Assembly: GCA_964512645.1 (NCBI GenBank)
Contig: CAZEJS010000021.1
Location: 1-53,181, forward strand
Origin: CAZEJS01 sp964512645
GTDB lineage: Bacteria; Actinomycetota; Geothermincolia; Fen-727; Anoxymicrobiaceae
Length of the DNA stretch: 53,181 nucleotides
Reading direction: 5' to 3'
The notes beneath the pieces were generated by a model. It was given only the letters and a program-made list of their open reading frames with translations. It had not been told where the DNA came from and did no database searches. Shown one piece after another: positions 26,125 through 34,878 of the stretch; position 1 is the first letter of the stretch; each line of letters begins with the position of its first letter. Position numbers and translations under genes: made by a program.

Positions 26125-26877
26125 GTGGCTGGTCCGGGAAGTTCTCACATACTGGTCATCGACGATGACCCGGAGATGCTCAAGACGGTGGAGGCGGTGC
26201 TGACCATCGACGGGTTCGAGGTCACCATCTGCCAGGACCCGGAGGATGGAGCGGCCATGGCCGCGGAGGTCGGGCCCGACCTGGTGATCCTGGACATGAG
26301 GATGCCCGGCAAGAGCGGCCTGGACGTCATGATGGAGATGAGGTCGAACCAGGTTACCAGGCACACCCCCATCCTGTTCCTCTCGGCGGTCGGGGACGAA
26401 GCGGTGGTGGTTAAGGCCCTGAAAGGGGCCGACGATTACGTCCTCAAGCCGTTCAAGACCCTGGAGCTCGTGGCCAGGATCACCAAGATACTCGAGCGCG
26501 CGGCGAGGACCGCGCCCGAGCTGCCCCTGTCGAGGTCGACCCGCCTGCAGCGCCTGCCGGTTCAACGGGGCGACGAGACGTTCCTGGTGCCGCTGGCGGA
26601 GATAGCCTACTTCGAGGCGGCCGGCAAGTACTCTTACGCGCACACGAGGGACAGGCGCTTCCTGACCGGTTACAGCCTGGGCCGGCTGGAGCAGAGGCTG
26701 GATTCCGGGAGCTTCGCCCGGACCCACCGCTCCTACATCGTCAACCTCGATTTCATCCACAAGGTGGCGCGGGACAGGTCCAGGGGGGTCCTGGTCGTGC
26801 TCGCCGACGGGAAAGAGACCAGGCTGAAGGTCAGCGACTCCTACCTCCCGAAGCTCAAGGAGCGGCTGGAGCTGTAG
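26125..26877 (+). CDS. Response regulator with LytTR DNA-binding domain
   Basis: 250 residues. Receiver domain (1-125) with acidic pocket DDD (13-15), phospho-acceptor D57 (VILDMRMPG), switch Ser in LFLSAV and Lys in VLKPFK. LytTR domain (about 150-250): ETFLVPLAEIAYFEAAGKYSY and RTHRSYIVNL. LytTR regulators often control surface polysaccharide, adhesins and secreted factors. The GTG at 26125 with GAGGTGG 7 nt upstream is used rather than further upstream ATGs that precede the promoter. No sensor kinase is adjacent. The next genes downstream are surface proteins, which makes them plausible targets. Confidence 0.9.
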   Translation: MAGPGSSHILVIDDDPEMLKTVEAVLTIDGFEVTICQDPEDGAAMAAEVGPDLVILDMRMPGKSGLDVMMEMRSNQVTRHTPILFLSAVGDEAVVVKALKGADDYVLKPFKTLELVARITKILERAARTAPELPLSRSTRLQRLPVQRGDETFLVPLAEIAYFEAAGKYSYAHTRDRRFLTGYSLGRLEQRLDSGSFARTHRSYIVNLDFIHKVARDRSRGVLVVLADGKETRLKVSDSYLPKLKERLEL

Positions 26878-26986
26878 CAGGGGGCGGCGGTGCGGCGCCG
26901 GGATGCTCCGCGCTCCAGGCCGTTCCCGGACATCTCCGCCTCAATCCCCCGAGGAGCCATTTCGTTCGTTTCACCAGATTACCCGT

Positions 26987-27015
26987 ATCAAAGTGCGGCG
27001 GTTTATCGTTATAAT
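26987..27015 (+). promoter_or_regulatory. Promoter of the surface-protein locus
   Basis: Perfect -10 TATAAT (27010-27015), 17 bp downstream of a weak -35 ATCAAA (26987-26992). The predicted leader is about 85 nt and contains the palindrome CACCCGGCCGGGTG (27029-27042 or thereabouts). The weak -35 suggests help from an activator, possibly the adjacent LytTR regulator. Confidence 0.55.
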
Positions 27016-27106
27016 GGGCGACATAGTGTCACCCGGCCGGGTGAGGGTGAAGCGCCGCGAACCGGTCCGCTTCTTGGGGCCCGGCCACCATGACGGAGGT
27101 GGTTTC

Positions 27107-27628
27107 ATGGAAACCGGCAGGAAGAAAGCGGCGCTGATCGTCCTGGTTGTCGCTGGAGCGGTCGCGTTGTTCCTCTGCTCCGGCGCGTTCGCCGCTAACC
27201 CGACCAACGTGAGCGTGTCGGCGAACATCGCTACGACTCTGCAACTGACCATGCCGACCACCAGCGTGGATTTTGGAGGCGGCCCCCTGGCCCCGGGCTC
27301 CGACTACACCGGGGTAATAACCGCCACCGTGAACAGCAACAAGGCGTGGAGCCTTAAGGTGACCAAGGACCACGACCTCCGCGGCACCGGCGCTACTCCT
27401 GAAGTTATACCCTCTGGGAACCTTACGTTCGAGGCCACATCCGCGGACTCGAGGGTCACCTACAAGGCGTCGGCGAACACCCCGTTCGGAGATACCGCGG
27501 TGGACGTGGTCCGGGGCAACCGTGGAAGCAACATCACCAGCAGCATCACCTACAGCCTGCGGGTGCCGTGGGAGCTGGCGCCGGACACCTACAGCGCCAC
27601 GCACACCTACACCGCCACGCAGCCGTAA
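27107..27628 (+). CDS. Small secreted beta-rich surface protein
   Basis: 173 residues: signal peptide (METGRKKAALIVLVVAGAVA..., cleavage near AFA-ANP, about 30), then a beta-sandwich-like domain with SVSANIATTLQLTMP, a Gly-rich DFGGGPLAPGS and a C-terminal SITYSLRVPWELAPDTYSATHTYTATQ (in part). It has the character of WxL/pilin-like or spore-coat-U-like secreted domains, but no WxL motif or sortase signal. Start ATG 27107 with GGAGGTGG upstream. It is followed by an intrinsic terminator and then a DUF916-like gene, so it is probably made in excess over that protein. Confidence 0.7.
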   Translation: METGRKKAALIVLVVAGAVALFLCSGAFAANPTNVSVSANIATTLQLTMPTTSVDFGGGPLAPGSDYTGVITATVNSNKAWSLKVTKDHDLRGTGATPEVIPSGNLTFEATSADSRVTYKASANTPFGDTAVDVVRGNRGSNITSSITYSLRVPWELAPDTYSATHTYTATQP

Positions 27629-27781
27629 GCCGCGGGGGCGGGGGCCTTTGTACGGGCTATCTGCAGCCTCGCCGCCACGAGGGACCCGGTGCCGGACACC
27701 TGCCCGGCTGCGCGCGTCTTCGCTGCCACCCAGCCACAGCCACGCTTGCGGACGCTGGTCCCGGCAGCGGTGAGGTATAGA

Positions 27782-27814
27782 GATCAAGGGGCGCAGGCCC
27801 CTTGATCTTTTTTT
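27782..27814 (+). terminator. Terminator/attenuator abutting the DUF916-like gene
   Basis: GATCAAGGGGC (27782-27792), loop GCAG, GCCCCTTGATC (27797-27807), then seven T (27808-27814). The T tract is directly followed by the ribosome binding site GGAGAGG of the next gene, so that gene is expressed only by read-through or from a promoter within 27629-27781 that I could not find. Confidence 0.9.
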
Positions 27815-27824
27815 GGAGAGGAAA

Positions 27825-29063
27825 ATGAGAAAGAAGACCGCGGCCGTCGCGGCGCTTCTCGCGGCGGCCCTCCTGACCGGCGCGACGCCGGCGGCCGCCC
27901 AGGGCGCGTTCGACCTGATGGTGTACCCGGCAAAGCTGGAACTGGCCGCCGCCCCGGGAACGACCCGGGAGTTTGCCGTGAACGTGCGCAACCTGGGTTC
28001 CGACCCGGTGACGATGAACGTCTACTTCAACGACTATTTCATCAAGGCGAACAACGACTTCGTCTTCAGGAAGCCCGGGCACTACTCCTACTCCTGCTCC
28101 AACTGGCTGGCCACGGACGCTCCCGCGATGACGGTGCCTCCGGGCGCCACCGCGGCCAAGGCGTTCCGCCTCGCCGTCCCGGCCGACGCTGAGCCCGGCG
28201 GCCACTACGGGGTCATATTCTTCGAGCAGGCCCCGGACGCCGGAGGGGCCCCGGTATCGGCGCGTCCCCGGATAGGGGCGCTGGTCATGGTCACCGTACC
28301 GGGGGAGATCGTCAGGGAGGGCCGGATCAAGGACGTCAGGGTCACCGGCACCTGGTTCTGGCCGACCCGCGAACTGCCCCTGCTGCCGAAGCGGCGGGTG
28401 GCGGCGCGGGTGGTCTTCCAGAACTCCGGAAACGTGCACCTGACCGTCAAGGGCTCGCTCTCGTACAGGGCGGCTTTCGGCTGGGGCTCCGGCAGGGTCG
28501 AGTTCAGCGAGATAACCGTCCTCCCCGGGACGACCAGGTACCTGGAGGCGGTGATACCGCACCCCCCGCTGGTGGGCAGCTTCAAGGTGAAGGCGGTGGT
28601 CCGCTACGGGCCGAGCCTGGACGTGTTCGACACCACCAGGAAGGCCACCGCGACGTTCAACCTGTTCCCGCTGTCCATGCTGGCCCTGATACTGCTGGCA
28701 GCCTCGGCGGCGGCCGTGCTGGTGACGTGGGTGTCCCGGCGCAGAAAGAAGCGGGCGGCTCCCGCTGAAGGGTCCGGGGAAGATGGCGCGGCCGGCGGCG
28801 CTTCTCCTGAGCCTTCCGAGGAGCCGGAAGAGCAAACCGCACCGGAGGGCCCTCCGCCGGAGCCCCCCGGGGAACCCGAGGTGAGAAGCGGGCCCGGCGG
28901 CACGCCGCCCTGCGAACCGGAAGAGCAAACCGTGCCCGAAGACGACTCCTCCGGTTCCGGGGAGGCACCTGAAGAGTGTGGGGAAGGAACGGGCGCGGAG
29001 GAGGATAAGAAGAAAGGCGCCGGCGTAAAGCCGGGACGCCGGTTCAAGGAGCGACGAAAGTGA
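27825..29063 (+). CDS. DUF916-like (WxL-associated) membrane-anchored surface protein
   Basis: 412 residues. Signal peptide (MRKKTAAVAALLAAALLTG..., cut near AAA-QGA), two beta-sandwich domains: the first (FDLMVYPAKLELAAAPGTTREF..., about 28-160) resembles DUF916 / PapD-like folds, with GGHYGVIFFEQ closing it; the second (about 165-275) is DUF3324-like. A membrane helix (about 282-303) is followed by RRRKKR and a roughly 105-residue Glu/Pro-rich tail inside the cell. In Firmicutes such proteins bind WxL surface proteins and peptidoglycan. ATG at 27825 with GGAGAGG; the upstream TTG at 27813 lies in the terminator T tract and is rejected. Confidence 0.75.
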   Translation: MRKKTAAVAALLAAALLTGATPAAAQGAFDLMVYPAKLELAAAPGTTREFAVNVRNLGSDPVTMNVYFNDYFIKANNDFVFRKPGHYSYSCSNWLATDAPAMTVPPGATAAKAFRLAVPADAEPGGHYGVIFFEQAPDAGGAPVSARPRIGALVMVTVPGEIVREGRIKDVRVTGTWFWPTRELPLLPKRRVAARVVFQNSGNVHLTVKGSLSYRAAFGWGSGRVEFSEITVLPGTTRYLEAVIPHPPLVGSFKVKAVVRYGPSLDVFDTTRKATATFNLFPLSMLALILLAASAAAVLVTWVSRRRKKRAAPAEGSGEDGAAGGASPEPSEEPEEQTAPEGPPPEPPGEPEVRSGPGGTPPCEPEEQTVPEDDSSGSGEAPEECGEGTGAEEDKKKGAGVKPGRRFKERRK

Positions 29064-29268
29064 TCGACCCGGGATTCTCCATGCGGACGGTGTTGACGTT
29101 CCCGCGGCCCGAGTCCGTGCCGGACACGTGTATGGTCCGCGCCACCGTGGCCGAGACCGTTACCGAGGCGCCCTGCGCGGGAGCCGCGGGGCAGGCCGGC
29201 CCGCTGCTCGTCGCGAGCATCCCCGCGGCAATCAGAAATATTGAGACGAGAACCACACCGCGGCGCAT
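29044..29268 (-). CDS. Very small secreted protein
   Basis: 74 residues: signal peptide (MRRGVVLVSIFLIAAGMLA..., to about 33) and a mature part of only about 40 residues, ASVTVSATVARTIHVSG and NTVRMENPGSITFVAP. The start of the mature part resembles the SVSANIATTLQL start of the 27107 protein, so it may be a truncated relative or a small surface peptide. ATG at 29268 after GAGGAG. Its 3' end overlaps the DUF916-like gene tail to tail by 20 bp. Confidence 0.6.
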   Translation of the reverse strand: MRRGVVLVSIFLIAAGMLATSSGPACPAAPAQGASVTVSATVARTIHVSGTDSGRGNVNTVRMENPGSITFVAP

Positions 29269-29478
29269 CGCCACTCCTCGCTTTCCGCCGGCCTGTTTTA
29301 AGGCTCGGCACGGGGGAGCCCCCTCACCATGCACCCTGAGCGGGAATCTCGACCGCGGAAGGGGTGAGGCCGGGAGGGGCCGGCGGGTTAGGTTGAAGGG
29401 CTCCCGGGGTATGAGAGACGGTCACCCGGAACCTTGTTACGGCGAGAGAGCGGCACCGGCCGCCGGAAGGAAGGCGTC
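29269..29478. other. Divergent spacer upstream of the large secreted protein
   Basis: 210 bp between the small secreted protein (minus) and the 1327-residue protein (plus). No convincing -35/-10 pair or hairpin terminator was found. Confidence 0.3.
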
Positions 29479-32400
29479 ATGAGGAGAAGCGTCAGAGCTG
29501 TTGCGGCCGCCGGGGTGGCGCTGACGATCGCGCTGCTCCTTCTTCCGCTCGCCGGGGGCGCCGCCCGCGCGGCCGCCGCCGGGGCAGGGGGGCCCGATGG
29601 GGCCCCTGCGCGCCGGCGGGCTTTTGGCGCGGCCGGCCCGGGGAAAGCGGACCGTCACGGGGTCCGGGCCCACCGGGGAGCAGCCGGAGCCGTGGGCGAC
29701 GGGGGCTGGACCTGGGTGTTCCAGAACCCCCTCCCGGGAGGCCGTCGAATGAACGCCACCTCGGCGGGGAGCGCCAGCGCGGTGTGGTCGGTTGGCGACT
29801 ACGGGACCATAATGTTCTGGAACGGCAGCGCCCTGACCCAGCAGCGCAGCAACACCACCAGCAACCTGTACGACGTCGAGGCCCTGGACGCCAGCAACGC
29901 CTGGGCGGTGGGAGAGGCCGGCACGATCCTCAGGACGACGAACGGAGGAGCGACCTGGAGCCGCGTCACTCCAAGCCCCACACCGTACGACCTGCTGTCG
30001 GTGACCTCGGCAGCTCCCAACCGCGTCTGGGCCGCAGGCGGCTACGACGGGTTCAAGGACGCGGTCATCCTCTTCTTCAACGGGTCTACCTGGTCGCGAC
30101 AGCTCGAGCTCACCACGGGCGGGTTCACCGGCATCTTCGCCCTGAACTCCAACCAGGTGTGGGCCGTGAGCGTGTGGACCTGGTACACCGGCAATGGCGG
30201 AGCAACCTGGACTATGGTCAACGACGGTTCGCTGGACGCTCCCTACAGGGTCTCGGCGGTGGCGGCGAACAACGTTTACGCCATCGACTGGAACGGGAAC
30301 ATTCTCAGGTCCACCTCGAACCCCGGGGGCGCGTCCTGGACGCGGGTGCTCACGGGCCAGGACTGGCCGGCGGACCTCTGCGCCCTGGACGCTTCCCACA
30401 TCTACTTCGCCGGGTGGGAGGGCACGATAAGGATGTTCAACGGTTCCTCCTGGACTTCCCACAACAGCGGGACGACCGCGGACGTCTGCGGCATCGACGC
30501 GGCTGCGGTCAACAGGGTGTTCGCGGCGGGGGACGGGAAGTTCATGACGAACACAGGCGGCAATGCGTGGACCTCCAGGACCGGCGGGAGCACGGCCGCA
30601 CTGAACAACACCGCGGCGGCAAGCGCCGACGAGGTATGGGCGGTCGGAGCCAGCGGGACGGTCCTGCACTCCGGGGACGGGGGCGCCTACTGGGAGACTC
30701 AGGCGAGTGGAACGACGAACACCCTGGAGGGCGTCAGCGCGCTCGACCCCGGACGCGTCTGGGCTGTCGGGGCTTCGGGAACGATACGCTTCTACAACGG
30801 CGCCTCCTGGACCGGCCAGACCAGCGGGACAACAAGTGCGCTCTACAGCGTTTGCGCGCTCGACCCTCGCCACGTCTGGGCGGTCGGAGCTTCGGGAACG
30901 ATACGCTTCTACAACGGCAACTCCTGGACCGGCCAGACCAGCGGGACAACAAGGGCGCTCAGGAGCGTCTTCGGGTTCGACTCCAGCCACGTCTGGGCAG
31001 TCGGCGACCGCGGCACGATACTGTTCTACAACGGCACCTCCTGGAGCAGCCAGCCAGGCGGCACCACGGCCAACCTCCTGGGGGTGTGGCCGGTGGACGG
31101 CTCCCACGCCTGGGCGGTGGGAGCCAGCGGCACGATACTGTTCTACGACGGCTCCGCCTGGAGCCGGCAGGCGGCGCCTACGACCAGGAACCTGCAGAGC
31201 GTCAGCGCGACGGATTCCAGCCACGCCTGGGCGGTGGGGAACTCGGGCACGGTCCTCTTCTTCGACGGGAGTTCCTGGAGCGACCAGGCGTCCGGCCTCA
31301 CCTCGAGAACGCTGTACAGGGTCTTCGCTTACGACAACAACGACATCTGGGCCGTGGGTGCGGGCGGGACGATCCTGTTCGCCGACCCGCCGTACATCAA
31401 GGCCTGCTCGCCGTACTACTGCGACCCGGGAGAGACGCTGGACGTGCAGGTCATCGGGGCCTACACGCACTTCCAGGGGGCGCCGCCGACCATGTCTTTC
31501 GGAGACGGGGTGCAGGTCCTCCCGGGCTCTCTCGACGTGGTGGACAACACCCATATCCTGGCGCGCATACACGTGGACCCCGGGGCGACCCTCGGGCCCC
31601 GGGACGTCTCGGTCAAGTCGGCGCTGGAAACGCCGGTGCCCCTCCCGGGGGGCCTGGTGGTAGGCTCCGACCCCACAATCGCGAGGATAGAGCCCGCTTC
31701 CGCGCCCCGGGGGTGGATCGGCGAGGTGCGCGTGACCGGGAGCCAGACGCATTTCGGCGCTTCCAGCAGGCTGACGCTGGGTGGCGGCATAGAAGTGAAA
31801 AGGACCACGGTGGCGGACGCCGAGCACCTGACTGCGGAGATAACCGTCACCGGTTCGGCCGCGGCCACGTCTCGCGCGGTGAACGTGCTGACGGGGGGCG
31901 AGAAGCCCAGGCCGCTGGCGGGCGGGTTCACCGTCCCGGCGCCGCCGCAGGCCTGGTCGGTGTCCCCATCGAGCGGTCCCGAGGGCAGCGTGGTAACGGT
32001 CTCCGGCAGGGGCTTCGGCGCGCCGTCCTCCCCCGGGGGAAGGCCCGCCAACAGGGTGACGTTCAACGGCGTCGCGGCATCCTGCGTTTCGTGGTCCGAC
32101 TCCAGGGTCAAGTGCGTCGTGCCCGCCGGTGAGGGAGTCCAGAGGGTCGAGGTCGCCAACACCAACGGCACTTCCAACGGCCTCGAGGCCTTCACCGTCA
32201 CTTCGCCGCTCTGGTACCTGCCGGAGGGTTCCACCGCCTGGGGGTTCCGCACCGACATCGCTATCGCCAACCCGAACGCCGAAGCCGTCACCGCGAGGGT
32301 GACGTTCCTCACCAACGACGGCACGGTGCCGGGACCGGACATCCGCATGGCCCCGCTGAGCAGGACCACCATCAACCCGGGCGACTCCGAAGCGCTCGCC

Positions 32401-33462
32401 CGGGCGGACTTCTCCACGCGGGTGCGGTGCCTCGAAGGCAGGACCATCGCCGTTGACCGGACCATGTCCTGGGAGGCCGGGGGAGGTGGCGGTGAAGGGC
32501 ACTCCTCGATAGGCGTCACCGCGCCTTCTCAGAAGTGGTACCTGCCGGAGGGTTCCACCGCCTGGGGGTTCGAGTGCTGGCTGCTGATCATGAACCCCTC
32601 GTCCGAAGACGCGGACTGCGCGGTGACCTACATGATCGAGGGCGCCGGCCCCAGGACGGTCCACAGGAAGGTGAAGGCGCGCACCAGGGCGACCTTCAAC
32701 GTCGCCGACGACATCGGCGCGGCGGACGCGTCCATAATGGTGGAGTCCCCGGTCCCGGTCATACCGGAGAGGGCGATGTACCGCAACGGCCGCGGCGAGG
32801 GACACGACTCCGTCGGCGTCACCGCGCCGGCCGACGAGTTCTACCTGGCCGAGGGCTCCACCGCCTGGGGCTTCGAGACGTACGTCCTGGTCCAGAACCC
32901 CAACGAGCGGGACGCGGAGGTCACGCTCACTTACATGACGCCCGCGGGGGAGGTCCCGCAGCCGGCGTTTACCGTGCCCGCCGGGTCGAGAAAGACCGTG
33001 AGGGTGAGCGACGCCGCCCCGGACGTGGACCTCTCGACCAGGGTGCGCGGGTCGCTGCCGATCGTCGCCGAACGCGCGATGTACTGGGACGCTGGCGGCG
33101 GGGAAGCGTGCCACGATTCGATCGGGGTAGCCGCCCCGGGCCGCGCCTTCTACTTCGGGGACGGCCGGAGTGGGAGCATGGGCGGCAGCTTGTACGAGAC
33201 CTGGACGCTCGTCCAGAATCCCGGCGACGCGCCGGTGCGGGTGCGAGTGACCTACCTGACGATAGGCGGGAAGGACAACCGGGAGCTCACCGAGACGATC
33301 GCCCCGGGGTCGCGGCGCAGCTTCAACATGTCGGACCTTGTCACCGACCGCTGCGCGGGCATCGCCGTCAGGGTTGAGGGTGCCGGGCCGGACATCATCG
33401 CCGAGCGCTCGATGTACTGGGACGGGCGCGGCGCGGGCACGTGCACCGTGGGCGCGCGCTGA
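29479..33462 (+). CDS. Large secreted propeller/TIG/repeat surface protein
   Basis: 1327 residues: signal peptide (about 1-33), a low-complexity Gly/Ala/Arg segment, then about 14 propeller-type units of roughly 39 residues (WAVGASGTIRFYNGxSWTxQ; YCF48/BNR-like, about 95-645), two TIG-like domains (about 650-830), a clear IPT/TIG domain (PSSGPEGSVVTVSGRGFG, about 832-915) and four C-terminal repeats of about 105 residues beginning WYLPEGSTAWGF or FYLAEGSTAWGF (about 918-1327). There is no LPXTG or C-terminal membrane helix, so it is probably secreted or held non-covalently. GGAAGG precedes the ATG. Adhesion or polymer binding is likely but unproven. Confidence 0.8.
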   Translation: MRRSVRAVAAAGVALTIALLLLPLAGGAARAAAAGAGGPDGAPARRRAFGAAGPGKADRHGVRAHRGAAGAVGDGGWTWVFQNPLPGGRRMNATSAGSASAVWSVGDYGTIMFWNGSALTQQRSNTTSNLYDVEALDASNAWAVGEAGTILRTTNGGATWSRVTPSPTPYDLLSVTSAAPNRVWAAGGYDGFKDAVILFFNGSTWSRQLELTTGGFTGIFALNSNQVWAVSVWTWYTGNGGATWTMVNDGSLDAPYRVSAVAANNVYAIDWNGNILRSTSNPGGASWTRVLTGQDWPADLCALDASHIYFAGWEGTIRMFNGSSWTSHNSGTTADVCGIDAAAVNRVFAAGDGKFMTNTGGNAWTSRTGGSTAALNNTAAASADEVWAVGASGTVLHSGDGGAYWETQASGTTNTLEGVSALDPGRVWAVGASGTIRFYNGASWTGQTSGTTSALYSVCALDPRHVWAVGASGTIRFYNGNSWTGQTSGTTRALRSVFGFDSSHVWAVGDRGTILFYNGTSWSSQPGGTTANLLGVWPVDGSHAWAVGASGTILFYDGSAWSRQAAPTTRNLQSVSATDSSHAWAVGNSGTVLFFDGSSWSDQASGLTSRTLYRVFAYDNNDIWAVGAGGTILFADPPYIKACSPYYCDPGETLDVQVIGAYTHFQGAPPTMSFGDGVQVLPGSLDVVDNTHILARIHVDPGATLGPRDVSVKSALETPVPLPGGLVVGSDPTIARIEPASAPRGWIGEVRVTGSQTHFGASSRLTLGGGIEVKRTTVADAEHLTAEITVTGSAAATSRAVNVLTGGEKPRPLAGGFTVPAPPQAWSVSPSSGPEGSVVTVSGRGFGAPSSPGGRPANRVTFNGVAASCVSWSDSRVKCVVPAGEGVQRVEVANTNGTSNGLEAFTVTSPLWYLPEGSTAWGFRTDIAIANPNAEAVTARVTFLTNDGTVPGPDIRMAPLSRTTINPGDSEALARADFSTRVRCLEGRTIAVDRTMSWEAGGGGGEGHSSIGVTAPSQKWYLPEGSTAWGFECWLLIMNPSSEDADCAVTYMIEGAGPRTVHRKVKARTRATFNVADDIGAADASIMVESPVPVIPERAMYRNGRGEGHDSVGVTAPADEFYLAEGSTAWGFETYVLVQNPNERDAEVTLTYMTPAGEVPQPAFTVPAGSRKTVRVSDAAPDVDLSTRVRGSLPIVAERAMYWDAGGGEACHDSIGVAAPGRAFYFGDGRSGSMGGSLYETWTLVQNPGDAPVRVRVTYLTIGGKDNRELTETIAPGSRRSFNMSDLVTDRCAGIAVRVEGAGPDIIAERSMYWDGRGAGTCTVGAR
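30772..30960 (+). repeat. Near-identical tandem copy of a propeller blade
   Basis: Two units 117 bp (39 codons) apart inside the large secreted protein gene. The stretches beginning at 30772 and 30889 match at 69 of 72 bases, far closer than the other blades, which indicates a recent duplication or gene conversion. Confidence 0.85.
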
Positions 33463-33463
33463 A

Positions 33464-34855
33464 CTACTCGGCGTCGGCCGCCTCGACTCCCTTTTCCCGG
33501 ATGAAGTACTCGCGCACGCGCTCTTTCTTCTCCCCCATGGGGACGATCGACACCGAGGCTATCAGGAAACCCGCGACCAGCAGCGCCACCGAGGCCCCGT
33601 GCACGGTGTACTCGAACCCCAGGATGTGCACCGTCTTCGTTCCCACGAGGCCGGCGATGGCGCCGGAAAGTCCCGCCCCGATGACCAGGAATATTCTGGA
33701 GACGGCGTGGAACGCCGCGAACGCCTTGCCGCGGTCGCGGTCCTCTATGCGCTCCTGGACCATGGTCACCGCCACCAGGAACAGCACTCCGAAAGAGGCC
33801 CCGAAGAACGCCGCCATCGCGTAGATGATGGGCAGCCACTGCACCATGGACATGCTTATCATGATCCCCCCGGCCACCAGGAGCGCGACCCGGAGCATCC
33901 ACGGCTTCTCCTCGTGCTTCACCAGAACCTGCAGTAGAGCCACCCCGGCGATCATCCCCACACCGAAGAGCGCCATCAGGAACCCGAACGCCGCGTCGGA
34001 TCGCGCCCCCAGGACCTCCTTCACGTAGTCCATGCCCACCGCGTAGATGCTGCCGCCGCCGACGCACCCCATGGCGGCCCCGAGCATGAGCGACCTCGCG
34101 AAGGGGTCGCGGAGGGCGAAAGATATCGACTCGATAAAACCGTCCGCCTCCTCCTCGATGTGGTCCCGCGGCGAGGCGAGCTTCATCCGCGCGAAGAACC
34201 AGGTGGCGGTGAAGAAGCTGATCGAATCGACGATGAAGGCGATGGCGGTGGGATGTTCGGAGAAGAAGCCGCCGCTGATGAAGAGCCTGGTGAGCGGCGA
34301 CGGGACGGTCACCAGCGAGAACACCAGCGCCGCCAGAGGTATCACGCCGTAGGTTGTGGCCATCGATAGGGAGTTGGCCATGGTCAGTTGGTCGGGCTCC
34401 ACCAGGTTGGGGATGCTGGCGTCGCGCGCGGCGAGCCACACTATCGCCAGCCCTTCGACGAAGAAGACCAGGACGTAGAGCCCCCAGAGGCGGGTGACGA
34501 AAGGCGCGCCCAGGATGATCACGCCGCGCGCCAGGTCGCAGGATATCATCAGAGCCTTGCGGTCCAGCCGGTCCGCGATGAGGGCGGCGATCGGCCCGCT
34601 GAAGAATGCGGGAACGATCCTGAAGGCCAGCACGCCTCCCACCGCCAGAGACGAGCCGGTGATGCGGTACACCAGGGACATCAGCGCGAAGGTCGCTATC
34701 CAGTCGCCCGTGCAGGAGACGATCTGCCCCCGGAAGAGGAGCATGAAGTCCCGGTTCCGCACCAGGCCGCCGAACTCGTTCCTGACCCCTGTCACCTGGC
34801 CCGCGAGGCCGCCGTTTCGTGCCAATTGCGCCTTTCGCCGCTCCCGACGGGACAC
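33464..34855 (-). CDS. MFS transporter, MFS_3/enterobactin-exporter-like
   Basis: 463 residues with about 12 membrane helices. NRDFMLLFRGQIVSCTGDW near the start and ADRLDRKALMISCDLARG between helices 2 and 3 are typical of the MFS_3 (enterobactin-exporter/macrolide-efflux-like) group. Export of a small molecule or drug is likely; substrate unknown. GTG at 34855 lies 5 nt after the -10 box TAGAAT and has no Shine-Dalgarno sequence, so the transcript is probably leaderless. Convergent with the large secreted protein (1 bp between stops) and divergent from clpB. Confidence 0.85.
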   Translation of the reverse strand: MSRRERRKAQLARNGGLAGQVTGVRNEFGGLVRNRDFMLLFRGQIVSCTGDWIATFALMSLVYRITGSSLAVGGVLAFRIVPAFFSGPIAALIADRLDRKALMISCDLARGVIILGAPFVTRLWGLYVLVFFVEGLAIVWLAARDASIPNLVEPDQLTMANSLSMATTYGVIPLAALVFSLVTVPSPLTRLFISGGFFSEHPTAIAFIVDSISFFTATWFFARMKLASPRDHIEEEADGFIESISFALRDPFARSLMLGAAMGCVGGGSIYAVGMDYVKEVLGARSDAAFGFLMALFGVGMIAGVALLQVLVKHEEKPWMLRVALLVAGGIMISMSMVQWLPIIYAMAAFFGASFGVLFLVAVTMVQERIEDRDRGKAFAAFHAVSRIFLVIGAGLSGAIAGLVGTKTVHILGFEYTVHGASVALLVAGFLIASVSIVPMGEKKERVREYFIREKGVEAADAE

Positions 34856-34860
34856 CAACC

Positions 34861-34866
34861 ATTCTA
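34861..34866 (-). promoter_or_regulatory. -10 box of the leaderless MFS gene
   Basis: TAGAAT on the minus strand, five bases before the GTG start. TTGCGC lies 19 bp upstream as a possible -35. Confidence 0.5.
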
Positions 34867-34878
34867 GTGCATACCGGC

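Noticed and set aside
25942..26760. Extension of the minus-strand zinc-ribbon protein to 507 residues
   Set aside because: It would run antisense through the LytTR regulator gene; an ATG with GGAGGAG at 25941 is a clear start.
27016..27106. c-di-GMP riboswitch in the leader of the surface locus
   Set aside because: The two local cyclases made this attractive, but I could not find the conserved GEMM core elements; only a short palindrome is present.
29437..33114. 1225-residue open frame antisense to the large secreted protein
   Set aside because: High GC leaves long stop-free antisense frames; its composition (Arg/Gly/Pro/His-rich, no domains) is that of a shadow.
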